From NCBI RefSeq assembly GCF_963666015.1, contig NZ_OY762555.1, positions 992,001 to 1,056,000 of the forward strand: a DNA stretch of 64,000 nt. Direction: 5' to 3'. Of the stretch, positions 57,543 through 64,000 are shown in pieces (positions within the stretch are counted from its first letter, which is position 1; every line of letters begins with the position of its first letter). Made by a program: the position numbers and the translations under genes. Below the pieces are notes generated by a model, which did not search any database, was not told the origin of the DNA, and was given only the letters and a program-made list of their open reading frames with translations. Origin of the DNA: an uncultured Sphaerochaeta sp. GTDB lineage: Bacteria > Spirochaetota > Spirochaetia > Sphaerochaetales > Sphaerochaetaceae.

Positions 57543-58688
57543 TTACCAGTAGGTAGCCCAGCTACCTGCAAGCCGCGTCAAGGCCTCCATATAGAAATAA
57601 TCACCCCATGAGACGCATTCATCAACCCCTTCAGGGGTGCATGTATTATAGGGACTCTTCTTGGAGTAGGTACCGTGAAGGACCAGTCCGTTGGAATAGG
57701 ATGGGTCTGTTACCCTATAGGAATCATACAGGCTTCGTATGAGCTTCTTCGCCCAGGATCGATACAGATCAGCTTGCGTATCATCGAGAAGATCAGCCAT
57801 TTCCAAAAGACCGCAGGCAGCAATGGAGGCACTGGAGGAATCTCTGGGTTCATCCCCTTCTGTGAAGATCAAGTCCCAGTAGGGAACCAAATCCTCGGGG
57901 AGGCGGGACAGGAAGAAGGAGGTACTCTCCCTGAACTGCTTGAGGCAACGCTCATCCTTTGTATAACGGTAGCTGAGCGCAAGGCCATAGAGGGACCAGG
58001 CCTGTCCCCGTGCCCAGAATGAATCAGCACGATATCCTTGGCAGGTCTCTCCCCTGAGCGGTTCTCCATTCTCCTGGTCCATAAAAAAAGTGTGGAAGGT
58101 GGAACCATCCTCGCGAAATGAGTACTTGAGGCAGGTGTCGGTATGGAGCAGGGCAATTGTCCGATACTTTGCATCACCGGTTACCTCACTCGCCCAATAG
58201 AGCAAGGGAAGATTCATCAAGCAATCGATGATAAAGCGGTAGTTCTCCTTCTCGTCCATAGTTCCCCATGCTTGGATGAAGGATCCCTTCTCCTGGAACC
58301 GAGTCAGCAGTTGGTCTGCGGCCAGCAGGGCAGCTCGCTTTGCCCGCTCATTTCCATCCAACTTGTATAAGGAGACACAACTGGGAGTATAGAGGAAGCC
58401 CATATCATGATGGTCAACCTCTATCTTGTTCTCGATACGGTACAGGAAGCTCTCCGCCAGAATGTTTGCAGCATTCAGAAATACGGAATCCTTGGCATAC
58501 TCCCAAGCAAGGCATACCTCTCCCGGCCAAAAACCACAGGTCCACTGGTTGTTATCACAAGGAGGATAGAAGTTTTTCACTGATGAATGATTCTGACAAC
58601 AATAGGTGAACATAGGTAAATTCCGCCTCACCTGTGAGACGGCCTCACCCAAAGCACGTTGAACGGCTTCCTGTGTTATTTCCTGCAT
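57543..58688 (-). CDS. GH88 unsaturated glucuronyl hydrolase
   Basis: 381 residues in the alpha/alpha six-barrel of GH88. Catalytic regions: VDHHDMGFLYTPS near 95-107 and FIIDCLMNLPLLYWAS near 151-166 (the two Asp), then DSFWARGQAWSLYG near 223-236 and EPRDSSSASIAACGLL near 280. It removes the 4,5-unsaturated uronic acid left by polysaccharide lyases. No signal peptide. It lies between the lyase and the ABC permeases (9 and 2 bp gaps), all in one operon. Confidence 0.93.
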   Translation of the reverse strand: MQEITQEAVQRALGEAVSQVRRNLPMFTYCCQNHSSVKNFYPPCDNNQWTCGFWPGEVCLAWEYAKDSVFLNAANILAESFLYRIENKIEVDHHDMGFLYTPSCVSLYKLDGNERAKRAALLAADQLLTRFQEKGSFIQAWGTMDEKENYRFIIDCLMNLPLLYWASEVTGDAKYRTIALLHTDTCLKYSFREDGSTFHTFFMDQENGEPLRGETCQGYRADSFWARGQAWSLYGLALSYRYTKDERCLKQFRESTSFFLSRLPEDLVPYWDLIFTEGDEPRDSSSASIAACGLLEMADLLDDTQADLYRSWAKKLIRSLYDSYRVTDPSYSNGLVLHGTYSKKSPYNTCTPEGVDECVSWGDYFYMEALTRLAGSWATYW

Positions 58689-58690
58689 AC

Positions 58691-59527
58691 CTACCCCTTC
58701 AGTCCGGCAGTGGCCACTCCCTGGACGAAGAACTTCTGCAGGGAGAGAAAAACGATGACAACCGGAATCAAGGCAACCACACTGGCAGCCATGATCAGGC
58801 CGTACTCACTGGAGTACTGACTTATGAACATTCTGAGTCCTATCTGGATGGTCTTCAGCTCGGTCCGTGTAAGGTAGAGCAAAGGACCGAGGAAGTCATT
58901 CCAGGTGTTTACAAACGTAAAAATAGTCAGGGTGGAAAGTGCAGGCTTAGATAGAGGAAGCATGATCTTCCACCAGATGCTGTACTCACTCATCCCATCA
59001 ATTCGTGCTGCCTCACACAGCTCATCGGGAACACTCATGTAGAACTGTTTCATCAAGAACACTCCAAAAGCACTGAATGCCTGAAGAAAGATGATTGCCA
59101 GGTGTGTGTTGTTCAACCCGAAGGAACGCATCATGATGAACTGAGGAACCATATAGACATGCCAAGGCATGGCAATGGTCGCTACATAGCCAAGAAACAA
59201 AATATTCCTTCCCTTGAACTGCAACTTAGCAAACGCGTAGGCAGCAAATGAAGAAGTTAATAGCTGGAGAAGTGTCACGATAACGGTAAGCTTGGCGGTA
59301 TTCCTGATAAACAAACCCAAGGGGATGGTCGTCCAGATCTCTGTATAGTTTTCCAGGCGAGGCTGGGATGGGATCCACTGGATCGGGAAGGTAAATACAT
59401 CCTTGTCGAGCTTCAGCGATGCACTGATCATCCAGGCAAAGGGCAACAACATCACCAACGCAGAGAGGATAAGCAAGAGATAGACTGCAATGGTGGAATT
59501 GGTGGTTTTTCTGATCCGTACTTGCAT
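58691..59527 (-). CDS. ABC sugar importer permease (MalG-like, CUT1)
   Basis: 278 residues, six membrane helices, and the inner-membrane coupling loop EAARIDGMSEYSIWWKIMLP (the EAA motif, about residues 187-206). It pairs with the permease upstream. The GH88 gene starts 2 bp downstream of its stop. No ATPase gene is in the locus, so a shared MsmK-type ATPase elsewhere must energise it. Confidence 0.93.
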   Translation of the reverse strand: MQVRIRKTTNSTIAVYLLLILSALVMLLPFAWMISASLKLDKDVFTFPIQWIPSQPRLENYTEIWTTIPLGLFIRNTAKLTVIVTLLQLLTSSFAAYAFAKLQFKGRNILFLGYVATIAMPWHVYMVPQFIMMRSFGLNNTHLAIIFLQAFSAFGVFLMKQFYMSVPDELCEAARIDGMSEYSIWWKIMLPLSKPALSTLTIFTFVNTWNDFLGPLLYLTRTELKTIQIGLRMFISQYSSEYGLIMAASVVALIPVVIVFLSLQKFFVQGVATAGLKG

Positions 59528-59536
59528 GGAGCCCTC

Positions 59537-60415
59537 CTAATGCATCCGCTTCTCACCGTTGAATTGGACCAACGTAACGGCGAGAACCAGGATAAAGAGC
59601 ACCATGGCAACTGCACTTGCAGAACCAAGATTCCAACTAATAAAGGCTTTGTTATAAATATCGTAAACGAGTACCAAGGTAGCAGTTCCCGGCCCTCCCT
59701 GGGTAACCATATACACAATGTCATATACCTTGAAGCACTGGATGGTAAGCATAACCATTACAAAGAAAGAGACACCACTAAGCTGAGGAATGGTAACATA
59801 GCGAAATCGTTGCCATGCATTGGTCCCATCCAAGCTCGCTGCTTCATATAATTCCGGGTTTATCCCTTGCAAACCTGCAAGATAGATAATCATATAATAG
59901 CCCATGTACTTCCAAACACTGAAGAATACGATGGTAATCATCGCCCAGTCTTTGTCGGCTGCCCATCCAGGTACCGAATCAAAACCCAGCGTATAGAGCA
60001 ACATGTTGACCGGGCCCTTGGATGGGTTGAAGATCATATTCCAGACTGCCGCTACGGCAACCAAGGAAGCTACATAGGGAAAAAAGCTCACTGTTCTAAA
60101 AAAATTACGGGCTTTAAAGCCCTGGTTGAGAATGACTGCAAGAAACAGACTTGCAACCAAGGTAAGGGGAACCGTCCCGGCTGTATAGACGATGGTATTT
60201 TTCAAGGCAGCCTTGAACTGGTCGTCGTCAAACAGATCGAAAAAATTGCCAAGCCCTGCCCAGGTGATGGGGTTTGAACCATCCCAATGAAGGAAGGCAA
60301 GTGTGAATGCAAATATAATGGGGACCATGGTAAACACGGCAAACCCTATAAAGTTTGGTGCAATGAAACTATATGCAACCAACTGTTTTTTAAACGTTGC
60401 TTTTTTTGAGGGCAT
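59537..60415 (-). CDS. ABC sugar importer permease (MalF-like, CUT1)
   Basis: About 292 residues with six membrane helices and the EAA loop YEAASLDGTNAWQRFRYVTIP in part near 190-210. N-terminal AYSFIAPNFIGFAVFTMVP is typical for CUT1 permeases. Start ATG 60415 has GAGGAT six bases upstream; the in-frame ATG 30 bp further upstream is less likely. It is next to the second permease and the binding protein (67-bp gap). Confidence 0.93.
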   Translation of the reverse strand: MPSKKATFKKQLVAYSFIAPNFIGFAVFTMVPIIFAFTLAFLHWDGSNPITWAGLGNFFDLFDDDQFKAALKNTIVYTAGTVPLTLVASLFLAVILNQGFKARNFFRTVSFFPYVASLVAVAAVWNMIFNPSKGPVNMLLYTLGFDSVPGWAADKDWAMITIVFFSVWKYMGYYMIIYLAGLQGINPELYEAASLDGTNAWQRFRYVTIPQLSGVSFFVMVMLTIQCFKVYDIVYMVTQGGPGTATLVLVYDIYNKAFISWNLGSASAVAMVLFILVLAVTLVQFNGEKRMH

Positions 60416-60481
60416 GAAACCATCCTCGGCTCTGGAATGTGGCACAGGGGACGAATATCCCCTGTACCGGAAAAAGGAGAA

Positions 60482-61765
60482 CTATTTTCCCAGAATCTTC
60501 TGGACTTGCTCATTCATCTTCTTGATACCACCGTCGACGCTGATGTTGTTGGTCATGATCTCATCATGGACCTGGTTCAACACAACCTCGATCTCTGCAG
60601 ACTTCTCATGCAGGGGCATCTCAAGATAAGTCTTGTGCACCTGAAGTGCATCACGTGTTGCCTGATCGGTTGGGAATCCAGGCTTGGAAGCGATGATCTC
60701 AATAACGCTGTCATCCTTGATTGCAGGAATGGTTCCGGTCTTTGCAATGATCTGGGCACCTTCAGGACCGGTTACGAACTTCACGAAATCAAACGCAGCA
60801 TCTTTCTTCTTGGAAGCATTACTCACGCCAATGCTGGTAATGGTTCCAAGGGTGGTTCCAGGAGCAACTCCCTCAGCATGGGGATACTTGACCAAGCCCC
60901 ACTCGGAGCATTCGGTCTTGCCCTGTGCAATCTGGTCGATCAAGGTGGCAATGAACCATGAACCCATGTTCATCATTGCAACGCTGTTGTTGTAGAACAC
61001 ACCACTGTAGTGGGTGGATGAGGTCTTCAGGGTAGCATAATCCTGGACAATTCCATCCCTCTGTTGGCCCAGTACCATCTCATAGTAAGGCTTGAGGAAG
61101 TTATATGTACCATCCACGATGGTATTCTTTCCATCAAGGATACCAAACAATTGCACAGCAGAACGCCAGGTATGATAGTGAGCTCCATAGACCTTCTTAG
61201 CGCCCATTCCGCTGGTCATCTTTCGAGCAAGCGCGTCAAACTCCGCAAAGGTCATATCATTGGTAGGATAGGCAACTCCAGCATTATCGAAGAGTTCCTT
61301 GTTGTAATAGACAATCCAGAAATCACTACGGAAGGGAATTCCATAGAGCTTTCCATCAACAGAAATCTGGTCTGTGGTTCCACCATAGAGGGAAAGATCA
61401 ACACCTTCGCTGGTAATCATTGGATTGAGATCCATCAGCAAATTACGCTTCACCAGATTGTTGTAACCAGGAATATCCTTGATGGTGACAACATCAATCG
61501 ATGAGTCTCCACCAGAGAGCTGGGTCTGCAACATGGTCATAAAGTCAGCCGAGCCAAGATCGAGCATCTCGATCTTCACATCAGGGTTTGCTGCCTCATA
61601 CGCGGTGATCAAGGGTTCATAATACGTAGTAGAAGCGATGTCCCACAGGGCCCACTTGAGTGTAGTCTGCCCACTTACCTCCTGGGCTGCCTCCTTGGTT
61701 CCATTTGCAAACACAGAACCTGTCAGTAGTGCCAGTACAAGCAAAATCGTCAGTACTTTTTTCAT
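60482..61765 (-). CDS. ABC transporter solute-binding protein (CUT1)
   Basis: 427 residues. Signal peptide MKKVLTILLVLALLTGSVFA. Family-1 extracellular binding protein signature near 120-155 (GKLYGIPFRSDFWIVYYNKE in part). It delivers oligosaccharides, here probably unsaturated uronate oligosaccharides, to the two permeases. AAGGAGG is before the ATG. It is first in the operon and is divergent from the sensor kinase gene, 244 bp away, where repeated motifs may bind the response regulator. Confidence 0.93.
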   Translation of the reverse strand: MKKVLTILLVLALLTGSVFANGTKEAAQEVSGQTTLKWALWDIASTTYYEPLITAYEAANPDVKIEMLDLGSADFMTMLQTQLSGGDSSIDVVTIKDIPGYNNLVKRNLLMDLNPMITSEGVDLSLYGGTTDQISVDGKLYGIPFRSDFWIVYYNKELFDNAGVAYPTNDMTFAEFDALARKMTSGMGAKKVYGAHYHTWRSAVQLFGILDGKNTIVDGTYNFLKPYYEMVLGQQRDGIVQDYATLKTSSTHYSGVFYNNSVAMMNMGSWFIATLIDQIAQGKTECSEWGLVKYPHAEGVAPGTTLGTITSIGVSNASKKKDAAFDFVKFVTGPEGAQIIAKTGTIPAIKDDSVIEIIASKPGFPTDQATRDALQVHKTYLEMPLHEKSAEIEVVLNQVHDEIMTNNISVDGGIKKMNEQVQKILGK

Positions 61766-61870
61766 GGATAAACCTCCTTACGGTTCATAACACTGAGGAA
61801 TCTTTTCCTCTCAGCCCTAGGGTATGGCCCAATGTTTTACAATACCATGTAATTCAATGTGCAAAAGCTT

Positions 61871-61932
61871 TACTTTCTTCCGTACCTGCAAAAAAAGTTG
61901 TACTATTTTCTTTTAACCTGTACTTTCTTCCG
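61871..61932. repeat. Two 12-bp direct repeats in the transporter/kinase gap
   Basis: TACTTTCTTCCG occurs at 61871-61882 and 61921-61932, exactly 50 bp apart (start to start), with a weaker copy (TACTATTTTC) at 61901. The spacing of 50 bp, close to five helical turns, suits an AraC-type response regulator dimer. Confidence 0.5.
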
Positions 61933-62009
61933 AACATTTCCAAGATTCTCCGGTTTCCGGTTGCGCCCTTGTCCCAGCGTAGCTCATACTCTCCTGTGGG
62001 AGGGTTTGT

Positions 62010-63782
62010 ATGCGGCTGAAGACCTTGAAGGGAAAGATTACAATGATCACCATCACATTTGCCCTCGTCATTGCCATCTTGGTGGCAACCTTCAGCTTTC
62101 TGCTCTTCCGTTCTTTCGCCTTGGAGAGCCAGATCTCCTCAACAGAGTTCAACCTGCAGTTCATCGGGGCAAAAGCCCGTGAGAATATGGTTGCCATTGA
62201 CTCCCTGATCAAGTGGTGCACCACCAATACCTTGGTATCTGCATATCTGGAACAGGAGGGTAATACCAATGCCCTGGAAACCTATGAACGGGTAAAGGAA
62301 GAGGTAATGAACAACCTCGCCCAGGCATATGTCAGCAGGATCATCATCACCGATATCAACCATACGAAACTTATTCATACAGGACTATGGATGAGTGACA
62401 GCATGCCGGTAAACACCACCAATGTGGACAGGGTACTTCCTTCCACCTTCACTGAAAATGGTGGTTGGAACCTTATCTGGCAAGACCCTTTCCTTAGGGA
62501 AGAGGCACAAGTATTGCCCATCAGGAGAGTACTCACCCGATCCTCATCCCCGGAGGTAACAGGTCAGCTCTACCTGGCGGTAAGTGCCTCATTGATCCTT
62601 GACTTGGTCAAGGATTATACACTTCCTGAGGGCTCCTCCCTCTATCTTGGAATTGGAGACCATTTTTACCAACTGAAAAACAACCGCTTCCATCTGATGC
62701 AAGTCCCCGCCATGGAAGTAATGGACGCAGATACTGATGGAGAGCGGACCCAAGTTGCAAAGGTCCTCCTGGATGGTCAACAGCAGTTGCTGATAACCTG
62801 CCCCACCGGGTTTCAGGACATTACCCTCAGCCAGACCCTCTCATCTGACAAAGTACGTTTTGAGCGTACCACCTACCTCTCCATGCTGGTCATTATCCTA
62901 TTGGCAGTCTTGCTTTTTGGAACCATCCTCGCCCTCTTGCTGAACCGGCTCTTCAACCGACCCATCGCAAAGATACAGGAGAGGATGAAGGCAATCGCAC
63001 ATAGTGACTTCTCCAGCGACCCAAGCATCGAATGGGAGGATGAGCTGGGTGATATTGGAAAAGGAATCAATGAACTGGCAGGGCGGGTTGATGAGCTGCT
63101 TGAACGGCGTGTCACCGATGAGAAAAAGAAACAGGAACTGGAGTACCGCATGCTCCAAAGCCAGATCAATCCACACTTCCTCTACAATACGCTCAATTCC
63201 ATCAAATGGATGGCTACCTTGCAGAAAGCAACAGGAATTGCTGAGATGACCACCAGCCTATCCCGCCTCATGAAGAATGTGAGCAAAGCAGATGAACCGA
63301 TCATCACCCTGGAGGCGGAGCTGGAATTGCTGAACGACTACTTTGTCATCCAAAAGTACCGATATGGAGGAACCCTCGTCCTGCAGGTTTCTATAGAACC
63401 ATGCTACTACGCTATAGGCATTCCCCGCTTCACCTTGCAGCCACTGGTGGAGAATGCAATTTTCCATGGTATTGAGCCGAAGGGAGGAGTTGGAACCGTA
63501 ACCATCGAGGTAAGATTGGAAGAGGATGCATACAGCCTTATCATCACCGATGACGGAGTAGGAATGGATCAATCCATCATAGATGCCGCCTTCGACTCCA
63601 GCATATCCCCGAACAAGGGCATGTTCACAGAGATTGGGATCAAGAACGTAGCAAAACGAATCGAATATATGTTTGGTGAGAACTACGGGCTCACCCTGCA
63701 GAGTGAAAAAGGGCTCTACACAAAAGCCATCATTCGGTTACCACTGCAGAAAAAGGATGGAACAGCATGGCGACCAAACTAA
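62010..63782 (+). CDS. Sensor histidine kinase, YesM type
   Basis: 590 residues. Membrane helix near 12-33, a periplasmic sensor of about 240 residues, second helix near 292-312, then HAMP (NRLFNRPIAKIQERM), a His_kinase domain (MLQSQINPHFLYNTLNS near 382-398 with the phospho-His) and an ATPase domain (LVENAIFHGIEPKGG near 490, DDGVGMD near 520). YesM/YesN systems control polysaccharide uptake loci. GGGAGGG precedes ATG 62010. The response regulator overlaps its end by 16 bp. Confidence 0.94.
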   Translation: MRLKTLKGKITMITITFALVIAILVATFSFLLFRSFALESQISSTEFNLQFIGAKARENMVAIDSLIKWCTTNTLVSAYLEQEGNTNALETYERVKEEVMNNLAQAYVSRIIITDINHTKLIHTGLWMSDSMPVNTTNVDRVLPSTFTENGGWNLIWQDPFLREEAQVLPIRRVLTRSSSPEVTGQLYLAVSASLILDLVKDYTLPEGSSLYLGIGDHFYQLKNNRFHLMQVPAMEVMDADTDGERTQVAKVLLDGQQQLLITCPTGFQDITLSQTLSSDKVRFERTTYLSMLVIILLAVLLFGTILALLLNRLFNRPIAKIQERMKAIAHSDFSSDPSIEWEDELGDIGKGINELAGRVDELLERRVTDEKKKQELEYRMLQSQINPHFLYNTLNSIKWMATLQKATGIAEMTTSLSRLMKNVSKADEPIITLEAELELLNDYFVIQKYRYGGTLVLQVSIEPCYYAIGIPRFTLQPLVENAIFHGIEPKGGVGTVTIEVRLEEDAYSLIITDDGVGMDQSIIDAAFDSSISPNKGMFTEIGIKNVAKRIEYMFGENYGLTLQSEKGLYTKAIIRLPLQKKDGTAWRPN

Positions 63783-64000
63783 TCATAGCCGATGATGAAC
63801 CATTGGTCCTGGTCGGACTGCAATCCATGCTCAACTGGAATGAGCTCGGCATAGAGATTGTTGCAGTGGCGCGCAATGGATTGCAGCTCCAACAGGCGAT
63901 TGAAAGAGAACACCCCCAGCTGGTGATCACTGATATCAAGATGCCCATCAAGAGTGGTCTGGAAGTGCTCAAGGAGAGTGGTGCGGTATATGGAAGAGTC
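63767..64000 (+). CDS. Response regulator, YesN-like (3' end beyond window)
   Basis: The first 78 residues are a CheY-type receiver: IIADDEPLVL at the N-terminus (acidic pocket) and VITDIKMPIKSG (phospho-Asp near 54). The output domain lies past the right edge; with a YesM kinase it is normally AraC-type. The ATG is inside the kinase end, with AAGGATGG upstream, so the two are translationally coupled. The likely target is the divergent lyase/GH88/ABC operon. Confidence 0.9.
   Translation, partial: MATKLIIADDEPLVLVGLQSMLNWNELGIEIVAVARNGLQLQQAIEREHPQLVITDIKMPIKSGLEVLKESGAVYGRV

Overview
The window reads as chromosomal DNA of a free-living or host-associated member of the Spirochaetota, most likely a Sphaerochaeta-like fermentative anaerobe. 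This placement is inferred from protein families and was not confirmed by a search. Evidence for a diderm cell: a patatin with a C-terminal outer-membrane barrel, three further barrel-like or lipoprotein surface proteins, and MltG. The metabolic theme is sugars (xylose, ribose, aminosugar, mannose, uronate oligosaccharides). No phage, transposon, CRISPR array or plasmid function is visible. Genes are dense, with many 1-14 bp overlaps and short convergent overlaps.

Layout. 1-3.1 kb: surface polysaccharide genes (WcaJ-type phosphoglycosyltransferase cut by the window edge, GT8 glycosyltransferase). 3.2-6.4 kb: TrpR-like regulator, ferritin-like/VIT1 fusion, aldo-keto reductase, AEC transporter. 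6.4-10.1 kb: xylAB with a divergent AraC regulator. 10.1-17 kb: small exported protein, ribokinase, cardiolipin synthase, QueH, TPR protein, PlpD-like patatin. 17.1-24.4 kb: tRNA-Leu, ilvA, SdpR/SdpI pair, MltG with a coiled-coil partner, a long-leadered DbpA-type RNA-binding protein, a metallo-hydrolase, a DksA-like protein. 24.5-32.8 kb: one tight minus-strand operon, cobT-cbiR-cobU-cobS-thrH-small membrane protein-SAM hydroxide adenosyltransferase-ECF S component-fused EcfA/EcfA/EcfT. 32.9-38.6 kb: DMT transporter, short MutY-like glycosylase, AI-2E permease, TrmJ, GDPD, DUF362 ferredoxin protein. 38.6-42 kb: an outer-membrane protein whose 3' end and terminator are duplicated 0.9 kb upstream, nagB, mnmA, two identical tRNA-Asp. 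42-53.7 kb: PAP2, exonuclease, CyuA, manA, NhaC, FadL/TraF-like barrel plus lipoprotein, acyl-CoA synthetase, GntR regulator. 54.1-55.3 kb: encapsulin with its encapsulated ferritin. 55.4-64 kb: tRNA-Gly and a uronate-oligosaccharide locus (heparinase II/III-like lyase, GH88, ABC importer without ATPase, YesM/YesN-type two-component system cut by the right edge).

Most notable. (1) The cobamide operon joins a CbiR-type cobamide-remodelling hydrolase to the whole nucleotide-loop pathway except CobC, and to an ECF importer whose A, A' and T parts are one polypeptide. (2) Eight genes lacking a Shine-Dalgarno have a -10 hexamer 5-7 nt (usually exactly 6) before the ATG, which points to leaderless mRNAs. 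(3) A leader of about 290 nt with strong hairpins precedes a stand-alone DbpA-type RNA-binding protein. (4) MnmA and the MutY-like protein each lack residues regarded as catalytic or cofactor-binding in the E. coli enzymes. (5) Several well-formed palindromes sit on promoters of regulators and exported proteins.
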